DNA of 64,000 nucleotides. Origin: Protonemura montana (taxonomy: Eukaryota > Arthropoda > Insecta > Plecoptera > Nemouridae). The stretch spans positions 4,154,001 to 4,218,000 of the forward strand of contig OX387606.1 in the NCBI GenBank assembly GCA_947568835.1, read 5' to 3'. This document shows positions 33,061 to 46,700 of the stretch, piece after piece (position 1 is the first letter of the stretch; each line of letters starts with the position of its first letter). Both the position numbers and the translations under genes were made by a program. The notes under the pieces were generated by a model, which was not told the DNA's origin, ran no database searches, and saw only the letters and a program-made list of their open reading frames with translations.

Positions 33061-36000
33061 TATAGTAGTTATTTACCTCTAGGAGTTGAACAAACACACA
33101 ATTAACCGCGTCAGCTTTGTTCGTCACTAATTACTCCGACACTGTGAGCTGTAACACCATCATTAGCGCTTAACCGTCGGATCAACTTTGCTAAACAACG
33201 ATCGCAGCTAATTTATCTCATCTCCATCCCAGCTCGCCCAATGGATCGACCAATGGGACTCGATCGTGCCACAATCCGGCTTCGCCAATGCCATTTCCCC
33301 GTCCATTTCCTGTAACGGTCAATCTTACTTGGCTTAGTGGTACCCCAAAGTTTGAATCATTTTTCACTCGCCACTTCAATTTATCGAGCACATTTGAATC
33401 TTGCTTTCTTTTAAAGTTGAATGCTTTTCGTAAATCAAACTCGACCTGGATGGGTTTTATAAATTTAAACTTTTCCACTTATCATCTGCTCATGCTTGCA
33501 CAGCACCGATACAATACTTGCTGAACGGGAAATGCACCTTTATACGTGCAAGCAAACCTGTGGGCTCGTGGATTAAAGTGCTCGGATTAGATGATTATAC
33601 ACTGCCGGCCCATACTGCATCAGCACCCAATGTTTGTCTAATCAAGGCGAACATCGCCACCGATCCCGACCCATCCTGTTTTCCCGTCGCGCTTTTCTTT
33701 CCTCGCACGGGTGCTGGGTTGTCTGGAAAATCATAAAGCTGTCGCTGAATTCATTTTCCTACGTAAACACCTCTGGCCCTACATGCTCGAAGGTCCATGC
33801 TGTTTTAGAGTATGATTTTGAAATGGAAATTGTGTGTACGCAGCGGTAGAGAAATTGAAGGGGTGGCTTTGACAGTGTTCAGCACGCATTAATTTCTTTG
33901 TGCGGAGAAAATCGCCACATATGAAATATCCATGGTTTTATTTGATGTGGCTCTTGGCTTCCTTTTGATTGTATTTCTCGCGTTAGATGTGCAACCTAAA
34001 AAGATATCTGAACGCAGGGCGATTCGTTATCTTGCAAGCGTTTGAAGAGTGCGCCCGTTGCAGGAAAGCAAGCGGTGGAAATAGTGAAGGAGGCGGTGTA
34101 GGCGGCGGTGGTGGAGGCGGTGAGATCCAGAGGGAAATATGCGATTCCCAAGCGATGTACGCACGCTCGATGTGATTTGTATTCATGTCCAAGAAAATGT
34201 ACAACTCTCCAAGTCTCCGAAGCCACACCAGATCGATTCGCTGCTCGACGCGATGCTCCGCCTGGTGGAAACGCCGGGTGCTCTTCTAGTTGTGTTTGCC
34301 TAAAACAGAAAAGAGGATGAAGCATATTTGCATATTACAAGTTGCGTGTATGCTAACATGATGGAGTAAATAGAATATAAGTACCTTTTGGTTACATGTT
34401 CCATACTGGTACAGAACTTTGAGATTTTTTTTGAAATCAAACGCTATAGAAAACTTTATGTATGTGAATCAACTTTTATATGTAGTTTACTGGAAACTGT
34501 CGTCAGTACTTTATATGACGTTCGTCACGATGTTCCCACACCCATATCCCGTAGAGACACGGCATGGACTAAATCTCGCCAACCATTTTGTCGGAAACTT
34601 ACTCAAGTCCCATATACTTTATCACAATAAGATCAGAAAACGACCGTGGTATTTATTAAAATGGTAACTGTGCATAATGTTCGGAGTCATTCTGTTTCAA
34701 TTTCAGAAAGAAATTGCATGTTACATAAAATGCAATGACTATAACAAGAAACTACTGTTGTATGCACGTTCGCAAATGGGATCAATTTCCTTCGTTCCAC
34801 TATAAAAGGAATATGAAGAGATAAGCCACGATTATTCCCCTCGAAACAATTTGTTCCCCTGGTGGATACGCGATCCTCCTCCTCCTTTTCCTCCTCCACC
34901 ACCTCCCGCTAGATTGCTCTGTGTTCGCAGCACTATATAATTTGTGAATTACATGAAAGAGTAATAGTGAATGTCTGAAACATGCCGCGGATGTCGGGGA
35001 TGGTTAGGTGGTGATTAATTTCATGGCGTATTCGGATAAACATATTGACGTGTCTTATTTCTTTTTTCGAAACGCACTCAGATGGGAGTTTATATCATTT
35101 TTTTTTTTTTCTTAAGCAGTAACGGTTTTTTTGAAAAGCACGCATCGTGCGGAGGGTAGAATAGTATTAACCTTGCAATCAACATAAAAAATCCATAAAA
35201 GCAAGTATAAAGTTAATTTTTACGGCTGGCCTCTGCAAGAGGCTATGAATGCCGGCGTGAACGAGTCGATGATAACAAACAGCTTGATGGAAAATTGATC
35301 ACTCTCCGATTCCATTATTTTGCAGAACATTATTTTTAATAGGTTTTCACTTTAAGCGCCAAGAATATTTCATCCGAAAAAAAAAGGGGGAGATAAAATA
35401 TTCGTGTTGCTTAAATTTTATTTTCATGGCACATATAGAGTCGTGTGTGCACCTATATTTCGAGTATGAATTAAACAATTTCAATTTCAGTGCTACATAC
35501 CAACATTAATTAAACATTTATGGTCTTAAAACGTGTACCTATGTTTCATTTACGCCCAAACACAATGTGGTAATATTGACATTTCTGCGCGCAAAAAGCT
35601 GGCTTCCATTGCACTCTATAAACGGGATCGTGAAACCGAACATCATTTCCAAAACAGAAAATAAACGTTATCTAGCTCATAAACGCGGAGAACAGTTAAA
35701 TAAAATCACGAAATAACCTCCCTAGTTCTGGTCGATCTTGCTCAGCGATCCTAGTCGACAGTTTTGCAACTTTGGGCACGTTTGAAGCTCCAACTAAGTG
35801 TGTGTTTGAAGGAAACCGCCAAATGCGCATAAAGATAGGTCAAGTTTAATATTCCAATCTAGAGTTTACCAGTTCGGGCATTGCTTTATGGTAATTGGGG
35901 TTGGGCCGGGTAACTCGACGGAGGAAACTCATCTGCGTAAGCCGTATGAGCTTCTTCCTATAATATTATGTTAAGTAATTGCTGTACGTATTTAAATATC

Positions 36001-37061
36001 TTCGCGAGCTTCTCGCGACCGCGGTTCACATCGAGAACAACACCTTGGAGCAAATCTTGGCACTAGTGCGTGAAAGACGAGAGAGAAAGAAAAAAATAAA
36101 ACGCCGAGATAGCTTCTTCGGTTCGCAACTCATGGGCTGTCGAAATCAGATTAGATTAAATTCCGAGCACTTTCGCGCGCTTTCGTCGATTCGTTCGCCA
36201 CGAAAATATGAATGTTTCTCAAAGTGAACATTTTGACTCTTTCGAGCAGCGTTGAGTCGAGGAACTCGCGGCTAGCAGATAGAACATCTTCTTTATTAGC
36301 TCTACCTCTGGCTTTTCGACCTAGAGCGCGTATATTCCAAGTTACAGCCTGATGGCGCCACGGGGATTACCGATGTCCTGTCAAACGGCTCTTCGACGAC
36401 CGTCTTCGGAACACTTCTGCGCTACCTTCAGAGACTTGCCTTCTTAACGCATCGATCGCCGCGATGGTCTTGCTGAATCGGTTTCTTTCCCTAGGACCAC
36501 GTTATCGCAGGACGCCGTGTTAATTAGTGGAAGCACCCCCCTATTGCGATGACCGTCGTGAGCCGCAGAGAGCACCCGATTGTCGTTAGGATTAAGTGGC
36601 ATAATGGTTCCGGAAAGTGACAGTAATTCAGAACAGAAAAACGTTTTTGAAGTGAAGTCGAAATGTTGTTTCATAAAAAAAAATATTTTGATCAATCTGG
36701 ACTTTTCTCGATTCGGATGTGTATTTTATGTGTTTAGCTTGTCGGTTCATGGAATTACAGAATTCGCAGAACCCCTCCCAGAAAAAGGCGAAATAAATTA
36801 AAAATCAAGCTTCCATTAAATTTTTAACGATAAATGTCGAGGGCTTTTTAAAGGTTTCATAGGTTCGACAAATATGTATTTCGTGACTGGAAATAAGCGA
36901 CGGGTTTTGTATTTATAAATAATCTCACGGTGTGTACACACGGTAGCGAGTTAAAAGTACTGAGTGTTAAGCGCAAAGTGCAAACTTTGAAAGCTTATAA
37001 TCTGCTGGGTTTGGTAGGTTAGTCTAGTAACCCTTCACATTACAAAAATGGGTGTGCACCA
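33061..37061. other. Intergenic sequence, no gene recognised
   Basis: Contains a GGC/GGT-rich purine stretch (about 34075-34122) and a C/T-only tract (about 34874-34908). No coding region or RNA gene is supported. Confidence 0.55.
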
Positions 37062-37105
37062 GCTCCTAGATGCAACAAGCAGTGCAAACATGGTTCATCC
37101 ACTCA
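37062..37105 (+). repeat. Dispersed CTCCTAGATGCA...GCAAACATGG motif, degenerate copy
   Basis: CTCCTAGATGCA followed by GTGCAAACATGGTTCATCCA resembles the copy at 38136 and the core of the 3.7-kb tandem repeat. Confidence 0.55.
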
Positions 37106-37452
37106 AAATTACAACTGTCCCTACAAACGCAAGTTATATTTTCATTGACGCGTAGATCTTTCATAAGAAAAACTCCGAATACAAAAGATAAATAGTCTGT
37201 TAAAAAGTCCCAGTAGGATAAGGAAGTAAATTTTGACTCAACCTTGAGGTTCCGCCCCATTTTGTTGCCAATCTATGGAGATGCCAGTCTCAGCTAGTAA
37301 AAGTGGCGCTATTTTAAACGGACGAACGTAGTATCACAGTTGATCATGTTCGAACGCCTTCTGTCACTTTTTCTGCAATTTCGACCAACTCAGTTTTTTC
37401 CATACACGTAATTGGTTACTTCGTAAAAACGCCAATTTGTTCGAGTTTTTAT

Positions 37453-37688
37453 TTCAGAAAATACAAAATACATTCGTTTTTGAGTTATTGACCCTGATTA
37501 TTTTATTTAGATGCATTTAGGAAGCTTGAACTATGTAATTGTCATAATTTTATGTGGTTCTTTTGTTATCGGAAAATTGTCAGGACTGCTCTTACCCTTG
37601 AAGAAGTAGCTAGTATATATTACGAAACGTCGGGAAATTTAGTTGTCCTTTACTTAGCATTCAAAACCCATTTCAAATAGTTTTTGTT
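37453..37688 (-). mobile_element. Truncated reverse copy of the 21.5-kb MITE-like element
   Basis: Matches the reverse complement of 21499-21740 through shared strings such as TTATTGACCCTGATTATTT, TTTAGATGCATTTAGGA and GGAAAATTGTCAGGACTGC. It ends in TTCAAATAGTTTTTGTTA, the terminal repeat. The opposite terminal repeat is missing, so this copy is truncated. Confidence 0.82.
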
Positions 37689-38135
37689 ATGACTGATAAG
37701 AAATTCGTAATGAACTAAAACGCTTAAAAATTGATAATTTCGAGCTTTCTAGTGACAGCTCCCAACCAGCTGCAAAGCGAACAACCACAGCTATGTAAAT
37801 AGTGACATGAGCGATATGTAAATTTTCACTAAAGAAACTATAGAAAACTGTTTCCGAACGCTTTCAAATGAAAGTAACAGTCAAATATATTTTTAAAGTC
37901 ATTATTTGTCAAAAAATTCGTTTGCTAGTTAGCAACAAAATGTACCTTCTTCGAAAAACGCTAGTATAGTTTCTAATCTGATTAATGTAAGCACATTTGG
38001 CAAACTTGATTCTTCCACAAGCAATGCTTTTTAGCTTCGTAAATTACATATTGCATTTCTTAGCTATTTTATAAAAAGAAAATTACTAGCATAACTGTTG
38101 TAAAAGTAAAAAAAAAAAGAAACATTGCGATATAC

Positions 38136-38175
38136 TCCTAGACGCAGCCCGCAGAGCAAACATGGCTCCTCCACA
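38136..38175 (+). repeat. Dispersed GCAGCCCGCAGAGCAAACATGG motif
   Basis: CTCCTAGACGCAGCCCGC followed by AGAGCAAACATGGCTCCTCC. The first half matches the hairpin arms at 56548-56606; the second half matches the tandem repeat at 3690-3810. It sits 125 bp before the 12-bp minisatellite. Confidence 0.7.
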
Positions 38176-38300
38176 CAAATATTATTTCCTCGTGCACTCT
38201 CCACACAAAACAATCGCGTTCTGATTCTCTGATGCCCAGTGTAACAATTTTCTTAACTTCTAGACAAAGTGGAAGTTAATTCAATTGCTATGGCATCCCA

Positions 38301-38920
38301 GCTTGGGCTACAGCTTGGGCTACAGCTTGGGCTACAGCTTGGGCTACAGCTTTGGCTACAGCTTGGGCTACAGCTTGGGCTACAGCTTGGGCTACAGCTT
38401 GGGCTACAGCTTGGGCTACAGCTTGGGCTACAGCTTGGGCTACAGCTTGGGCTACAGCTTGGGCTACAGCTTGGGCTACAGCTTGGGCTACAGCTTGGGC
38501 TACAGCTTGGACTACAGCTTGGGCTACAGCTTGGGCTACAGCTTGGGCTACAGCTTGGGCTACAGCTTGGACTACAGCTTGGGCTACAGCTTGGGCTACA
38601 GCTTGGGCTACAGCTTGGGCTACAGCTTGGGCTACAGCTTGGGCTACAGCTTGGGCTACAGCTTGGGCTACAGCTTGGGCTACAGCTTGGGCTACAGCTT
38701 GGGCTACAGCTTGGACTACAGCTTGGGCTACAGTTTGGGCTACAGCTTGGGCTACAGCTTGGGCTACAGCTTGGGCTACAGCTTGGGCTACAGCCTGGGC
38801 TACAGCTTGGGCTACAGCTTGGACTACAGCTTGGGCTACAGTTTGGGCTACAGCTTGGGCTACAGCTTGGGCTACAGCTTGGGCTACAGCTTGGGCTACA
38901 GCTTGGGCTACAGCTTGGGC
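38301..38920 (+). repeat. 12-bp minisatellite, about 52 copies
   Basis: The unit GCTTGGGCTACA is repeated without length change for 620 bp. Rare single-base variants (GCTTGGACTACA, GTTTGGGCTACA, GCCTGGGCTACA, one GCTTTGGCTACA) occur. Because 12 is a multiple of 3 and the unit lacks stops in most frames, several frames stay open: repeated GLQL, GYSL and ATAW on +, and CSPS and VAQA on minus. The longest open frame is minus 38253-39056 (267 codons, CSPS repeats). I see no evidence of translation. Confidence 0.97.
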
Positions 38921-41360
38921 TTTCTTTCTCAAGCGCATGAGTCATGACACTTTCCTGAAGTTTTCTTGGCGTTAATTCTTCTTTTCTAATGCCAAATAAA
39001 TCAAATTTGCAATCGCAAAGAAACAGTTGATCTCTGTCATCGACCAGTATCCCCAAAAGAATTATTATGCAAAAAAGATCTATGCCGTAGCAAAGTTAAT
39101 TGAGTCATATTTTAATTGAGTTCTATCTTCTTGCACAAGGATCTTGTTAGCTCCTTGCGCCCACAAGGATATTTTTTTTTTTAAATTCAATCAGAAAGTT
39201 TTCGTCGGTCGTGCCCCGCAAATGGCATGCGCTCGAATTTCGCTAGTTGAAGACGCGAAATTTTGGGGTTAATATCTCGGTGAATGAATGGAGGATTGAT
39301 TAATAATTCTGTTGCTGGGAGAGGAAGGAATTCATAAGCTCCTTCTCTCGCAGCATTAGAGTCGAAAGGATAACGAAGCATGACTTTGTTACGTATTCTA
39401 ATGATTCTCGTGACGCAAAAATAATTTAATTTCGTTTGTTCATCTGTGAAATTGAAAATAATATTACAAGGTAGAGTCGACCCCTCTTCCCCCCACCCCC
39501 TCTTTATATACTTCGTCTTCGTTGCAACTACATTAGAGAAAAGTTGCCCGAATGCAACGCTTTATTTAAAAATTACGCTGCTAAGTTTTACCTAATCTAC
39601 TTTCATACTATTTAAAAAAAAAAATTGCATAAGAAATTCACAATAATTTACAAAGAAATTTTATGGCCACGTGATTTCTTTACAAATTTGTATACATCTC
39701 GCTTCTTCTTTGCCTCTTTTTCGTGCCGTCCCATTGCTAAATTTAGCAAATTTAACTGGGGTCAAAGTAAGTTCATGCCAGCAATCCATGAGCAGAATCC
39801 CTTGCTGCGTTCAACTCCTATAGACCATTCCCCATATACAACGTAATCGATTTTGATTTCGTTTGTCTGCTGCCCCATCACATATAGCGTCACGTTGAAC
39901 GCGCTGCCGCGGCTTTCACCCTGACGTCTCTTTCGGTCGACAAGCCGTGAGCGTCTGTCTGACAGCAAACTAGCGCCGCGACGCCGACGACGCCGCCGGC
40001 AAACTGCACCCGTCGTAACGCTATGCTCGCCGGCGACGGAATCTTGCCTCCCGGCGTCGGCGTCGGCGTCGGCAGCAGAGGCGTCTACGTCAAAGTTATG
40101 CAGATTTGATATACACCGCGCGCTAGAAATGGTTGATCTTTTACAATACGAATGCCTTGCTCCCTGTCAAGCAAACTAACACGACCAGAAAGTTTCCATA
40201 CAACATTTAGCCGCTTACGCGCGGCAGCCGTGAGCTGCTTTTTGCACATTTCCACGTCTTCGTCGGAGCGGAAAACGAAACAAAAGATCACTTTACCAGT
40301 CAGAACTATCACGTTGGCAACTTGTACGCGGAATTGAGTTGGCGTGAATGGCAGCTTATTTTCTTTTATTTCGTCCTAACTTTTGTGATCTTATGGAAAT
40401 TAATATGTCGAGTCGGGAGTCTGAAATGTTCTTTATATGCTTTATTGTATTTCGCTTGTCACTTCTGACGTGCCACGCAGCACATTGCCAAGGTGCATGA
40501 TTGATTTGTGGTGTTTAACGACGCACTGTTTATGGTACATGATTATGCGCGCGTTAAATACCATAAGCTCTTGTTTTTAGCTTAGCGCGAGCGCTATCTC
40601 AAAGGTACAATTGGTATTACAAATTAAATAAGATATTAATGTTAACATTGACAATATTTGAGTAATTCTATAAAGCTTTTTTAATTCCTATGTGATAACA
40701 GCTCTTAATTTCCTATAGTTTTGACAATTTTGATTTTAAACATACGTTCTAGCATTCCGAATACCTATCTACTGGTAACTAATTAAATGCAGGAATTCCT
40801 TCATAGAAAAGGGATTTTTTCATTTTTTTCATTTTGGACCTTTGCTGGATATCAGTTACTCATTGCTCTAGTAGAATGACTATGACCATCCAATATCTAT
40901 TTAGTATTTATAAAATAACTTGGTAGTAAACCCTTGTATAACTTATAGATAAAACACATCCCTTGGTAAAATAAAAATCCTTAACATTAATCCAGTTAAG
41001 TATGTTACACAGACTTCATATAGACTATGCTTGTAACATAGACTTGGTAGGATCATATTTACTACATCTCAATATTATTCGGATCCCTCTAATCTGCAAC
41101 AACTGCAGTTTTTTAATTTTATTTTGATTCGCTTGAAATAACAGTAATGCACAAAAGTCTAATTGCGGTTTTATTATAGTGTAATAGATATATAACCTTG
41201 ATTCAAGAGTCAGATTTTTTCCAATTCTACTGAAAAGTCTAATTTTTTTTGCCTATTTTATTTGCCATGTATTCAATGTGGCCACGTAGCCACCGGCATT
41301 ATGATGAATGATGCGTGCGAATGCGAATGCCGGGCGCTGAATGTTGAAATGTTTGGCGGT
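38921..41360. other. Intergenic sequence with a CpG-rich patch
   Basis: No gene recognised. A CpG-dense patch at about 39890-40110 contains GACGCCGACGACGCC and GGCGTCGGCGTCGGC repeats, like the islands at 19.1 and 60.8 kb. Confidence 0.5.
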
Positions 41361-41385
41361 GGGGGGGGGGGGGGGGGGGGGGGGG
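41361..41385 (+). repeat. Homopolymer of 25 G
   Basis: Longest homopolymer in the window, 25 consecutive G after TTTGGCGGT, followed by a GC-rich stretch with several GGTTACCCG-like repeats (41525-41570). Confidence 0.95.
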
Positions 41386-43770
41386 CGCTTGTGGACGGCA
41401 CTGTTGAATTCACGCTGGCCGAATAAAAGTAGTGCTGTGAAGCGGTGGGGCGTTAGGATTTAATCGGGGCCGATTTCACGGCCGACTGCCCGTACCCGAC
41501 CGCCGCCGTCTCTTTACCTCGGCTACCCGGCTTCCCGGTTACCCGATTACCCCGGTTACCCCGGTTACCGTGGTCTCGGTCCGCGCACCCGAGAACACAA
41601 GTATATTAAGGTCCCGCCCGCCCACTCTACCACTCGAACTCGGAATATTGTCTCACCTGATTGCCATTCGAAGAGGAATTGGAGCACGGTGCCGTCGTTA
41701 GACTCTCCGAAGTGACGGCCACCTTGGACAAAACTTGCGGTTCTTGTATGCCTTTTTTCAGTTCTGGCCTCGCGATTTGCATAGTTTTTCAATCATCGAC
41801 TGGATTGAAACTCGGCGAGGAAAACAATCAGAGGGCGGCTGTTTTAAAATTCCAGCGTGAAAGGATTTGTTTAGTTTGTGAATCCGAAACCAAATCTCGC
41901 TCGCTCGCTCGCGACGGCGTCGACCTAACGGAACGGAATCGCGTTAAATGGAGTAAAGTGACGAACGGAAAATAAATTACCCGAAATTTTCGAGGATGGC
42001 TCTTTTATTATTTGTGTTCTTTTGCGCGAGGAAATTGGACCCTGTGTGGGTGAGGTGTTTGGAAATGCTTTCTCGCGTTGCCTGGGTAGGCGAGATGGTA
42101 ATCGACGCTATTCTAATTTTTAAACCTTCGCATTATTTACTATCAGCTTCGGCTACGTGTGCGTTCCAAGTATTCAATATTTTAACGCTTTCCTATTCCT
42201 TGGATTCGCTAGGTTACTGAAGTATCGAAGTAGCTGAAACAGGAAAAAAAACTTGCTCAAAAATATTTGACCGAATGGAAACACCGTTTCTTTTCACATC
42301 ACAGGTAATTCGGATGGATAACCGTCATACACAACTAATCGGGAAAGAGGTTGACGAATGGAAGTTAGTATAGCAACTCCACTTGCCTAGCTTATCAACC
42401 TCTCAACAGCATGTATTTGTGGAGGAATCCTGTTGTTCGCGTTGTACAGTCCTTCGGAAGGGACGTTAAGCTAGAGGTTCCCTTGGTTCTCTTCGACAAG
42501 CGTTGACTACTTGCCGGCACCTTGTTTCCCCGTATCTCTTCTAGGCTAACTTAGGTTCATCATCATAATCGACTTGCACCGAAGTTAAAGACCAGTGCCG
42601 CAGGACCCATTATCAAAACTGCATCATTAGGTCCCGATAAGCAATCAATCAATCCTTTGAAACTGGTCAGGTATTCACGTAAGCCTAGGTATGAAAAAAT
42701 ATACCTATGAAATTGAATTTACGTTGATAATCTTTTTGCAATCTCTTTCGAGAAAGTATTTTACCTCGTGAGTACCACATCAATGTGTTCCTCTGCTGTC
42801 ACTACGACATGCACTGCCTACATCGAGTTTGACACAAAAAAACACACACACACACACACACTTCTTTTTGCTGTAGTCGACATTTTGCTAGTTGCCTCGT
42901 GGCATTGGTCGTCAGTAATCCGCACCGGCGAGCGTCCGGCGCGTGCTGTGTCAAAGTTGGACGACGCCGTCGGTGCGGCCCCGGCCAAGCTACGGCGGGG
43001 ATCAAACCGTCTTACCTGCAGGGAGGTCGACGACGAGCGGTTCGAATACTTGGCCAACTTCAGACGACACCCCACACAGAGCTGGACCGCGTTTCGCTTC
43101 GCGGCGCGATGGGATTTCGGTGGGACAGAAGTTTCGCGTGACGGGCTGCAAGTAAAGCTCGACCAGCTCGACGTTATTATCGTGTCGATACACGGAAGCT
43201 GTCTTTTTGTCTGTTTGTAACTTTGTTATGATATGGAACTTAGTTTGTACTTGTATAGGTAAACAAGGTACAGGCTTTAAAGTGGAAAGAGGAGTCATTT
43301 TAGTCGACTCACCTGAACAGACTAGTGCAAACATGTTTAACAAACAATTCCGGTTTTCGGGCGAAAACTCGTTACGCTAATAGCAGTTTCCGTCGTGTGA
43401 TTGAGATTTTCCGACCGATTAAAACCATCCGTGTATCATCATGTCTTTGTAACATTTCATTTCCGCACAGAGAATTCCGTTGGTGTGTTACGTCACGTCA
43501 CATTCAATGCTGCGTGGCGCTTATTTGCTCGCCGATAACGCACGAATCTTCGTTAATAGCGAGCTCATTGTCTTGCGAATGGGATTTCATTCGAGAGGAA
43601 CAGTTATATGCAAAAAAAAATCGGAGCACAAAAGAAAAGCGTCGCTGTTATAATTAGCGCCTAGCTCATTTCCACGATTATTGTGCCCGGCTCGGTGCCA
43701 GACGCTCGGGAAAAACTCCAGCTCACATTTCTTTGTGCTATTGTGTTTGCGTGTACAAATACAAGGGGGT
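41386..43770. other. Intergenic sequence, moderately GC-rich patches
   Basis: Contains a CA tract (about 42841-42862) and a GC-richer patch (42920-43160). Open frames in that patch (for example + 42768-43220) have no recognisable domain. Confidence 0.5.
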
Positions 43771-43784
43771 GGGGGGGGGGGGGG
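43771..43784 (+). repeat. Homopolymer of 14 G
   Basis: Fourteen G within a longer G-rich stretch ending near 43791. Confidence 0.95.
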
Positions 43785-43791
43785 TGGGGGG

Positions 43792-46700
43792 ATGGCGATG
43801 CAAAGGGACACGATTTTTACTGACTACGAGGAAACCTCTGAGAGGTAAATTCTTTTATACCCACGGTGATTTTATAATTAAGAAATGTTTTTTTCAGGCA
43901 TTCGTTCTGCGTTTTGAATTTTTTCCGACTTCATTTTGAAGACATTTAATGGAATTCACAGAGTAAATCCTTGTTACGCGACGAGATTAACAAGCAGACG
44001 CGCTATTGTTATAAGCCTACCAAGCAGATCAGCCGAGGAGTTGAAACGAAATTTCGAATTTTTACGATTTAGTTCAAGCGAAACGGAGAGGCAAGTGCAA
44101 CAATTGTAGCATTCGTTGCTACCGTCTCCTCTTTCACTTTCACGACCACGTTCTGCATGTCCTGGTCGAACTTGCCATGCCAAAGAAAGATTACCTCTCT
44201 TAAACAACCACGCGTTGTTAAATAATTCACCGTCGTCTATCGGTTCAAATATTTCCACACAGAACCATACATAGCCTAATCGGTACCAAGGGAAAAACTT
44301 TGTGTGTGGCCCATACGTGTCTTGCTCGCATTCCTAATATCGGTTCGTGTATCGAGTCGCCGTGCGGCTAGATCCTTCGGGTCCCCAAACGCCTCCTTCC
44401 TTCCTCTAACCTGACACAAACAAAGTCTAGCAGCTACGATACTCACCATCCACACCCAACTGCAGCCCGCATTGGGGGATGAATTATGGCGCCCTCGAGA
44501 GTAACTAGTCAGTGCATTGGGCCACCCTAAACCTCCCCAATGTATTACCCCGTCGCGACCGAGCGGCGTAGCAACACGCGAGCTCGTGGTATTACAAATG
44601 ACGGTGTAATGTGGTCCGGTTGTGTAGTTAGATGGGGGTGGGTGTGTGTGTGTGGTACCTACGTAAGAGAAGATGGACGAGGGGACGAGACTGTGGGCAA
44701 GTTTCGGGGGTGCGACGGTTGCAGTTACACATGCAATGGGTATTAGGGGATGTTTAGGGAAATATGGGGAAGGCATTTTTTTTTTACATTTATGAGGAAA
44801 AGTTGGAGCGATGATCTGTCTAGAGAAACGAGGCGAATGGAGAAAATATTTTGAAATTAATCCAGAGAGACTCCGTTGTGTGACGTTTTAACTATTCATT
44901 TGTAAATTTTATTAAAGCAGCGAACTTTTTTTTTTTATTTTGAGTTACAATGGAAATGGCAGTTAACAGTTCAGCGCAGTGCTTGAAATTATATCAAAAC
45001 AATATCTGAAACTAGTGCAAACCACGCTAGAACTAAATAATTTTCAGCTTTCACAACTTTGTGCTCGTGCATTATGTGCTTTATTATGAATTGAAATGAG
45101 TAATTGACTCGGGCAGAGAAGAGAAGACCAGCACATTACGTAAATAATACTAATAATAATAAAAAAAAAAAAAAAATAATAATAATAATAATAATAATAA
45201 TACAATAATAATTTTGGACAACACGATTTTAATATCAAATTGAAGGATGTCGAGATTAAAAATGTATTGTCAGAATCGCTTGTCGCCTTGAAAATGTTCA
45301 GAATTTCCATGGGAAATGAGTAACAAAACCCGGACTTGATAATATTTTCGCTCTCGTGCGAGATTTGCACGAGTTAAAGCGGAAATCCATCTTGCTGTGT
45401 TTTAATCCATTGTCTTGTGAACGCTTTAAAGCTGCTGTCTCGAAAAGTCTCACAATTATAAGCCGTCTAAAATGCGGACAATTCCGTAAATTTGGTCTGC
45501 GCTGAAAATGTGTTTTAAGTCCACACAAAGCTCGGGCAGTAATTCATAAATACGAATTAAGCGTATTAAAATCTCAAGCGCATCGCAATTAATCTAAAGA
45601 TAAGTTAAAAGCATCTATGAGGATAAAACAGAATTTAGCTCAAAAACAAGTAGGTTTTTTTTTATCGTGAAATGCACGACAGAAGATCGAAAGAGCGATT
45701 TGTTTAAAAGCAATTACGTTCAGCGGTAAGTGCTTTTAAGACTCGTTTTCATCCAGATATGGAGTGCACACGACAAATCTTGGCTAGTGCATCGCCATTA
45801 TTATGCAGTTTGAAGACTTTTGATCTGCTCGCTCAGCGCATGGTCTGACTCGCAGCATCAGGGCTGCAAACGAATGGATGCGACGAGCAAGGGACGCGAT
45901 TATGCATAACAAAGAAAGCCAAGCAAAACGTAGCTTCAGTCTTAGAGCTCAGCTCCCACTCATCTGACTCGGATGAGATACATATTATTATTATAAAGCC
46001 ATTTTACCTCAGAGAAATGGATCTTATCTTACTTTATAATTTACCTGCGCGCAAGAGAAGGACTTTTGGTCTAAGATCCGAGACTAATATTTGCTGCTCA
46101 GCGATACCAGCTCCGTACAAACTTTGCGGAAGTTTCTGTGAGCCATTATGCAAATAATTGCTCGGCATATACAATTGACAGAGCTGAGATATATTGCTAA
46201 GTGGGTTTTAAATGTACAGATGGAACTGGGTCAATTTGCTCTCTATGGGTGGCGGGGGGTGGGTGCAACAAGAGCAATCGCACAGCCATGTGTTACGTTT
46301 CACTTCTACTAGAATCGCTACTCGTTCACTTATTTTTATACAATACCGTGTTCACCATTTTGGCTTCCAAATGCCATCATTTTGAAATCTAGAATATGTG
46401 TTCAGCAACCGCAATGTGTCATGGCATACATTTTCCCACACCCACATATACTTATTTTGAAGAGAACTACGACGAAAATTACACGATTCCGTTGCGTTGC
46501 GGCGACCGGTCGAGATGTCCAACAAGTTTGGGACACTGCATCCTGCTTTCTCCCCAACTTTTCACCCCACCCGCCCTTATCACTGTCCGTGGCGCGTAAA
46601 TTGCGTGATGCCCCACACTAATTATATGCGTGTGCGTGTCCCATCAACGTTGACATCGTTCACTCGTCCCGAGCGGACGCGTGCGTAACCCGGCCCCCGC

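Noticed and set aside
34075-34122. GGC/GGT-rich stretch as a glycine- or proline-rich coding exon
   Set aside because: The purine-rich asymmetry produces polyglycine or polyproline frames on both strands, with no flanking domain.
38253-39056. 267-codon minus-strand frame with CSPS repeats, and the GLQL, GYSL and ATAW frames on +
   Set aside because: These are consequences of a 12-bp repeat without stop codons; the non-repeat ends show no domain and there is no support for translation.
42768-43220. 150-codon + frame in a GC-richer patch
   Set aside because: It contains the CA microsatellite read as HTHTHT. Competing frames on both strands are equally open, as expected from GC-rich sequence.
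44276-44776. 166-codon minus frame
   Set aside because: Composition is unremarkable, there is no recognisable domain, and it has no supporting splice or neighbour context.
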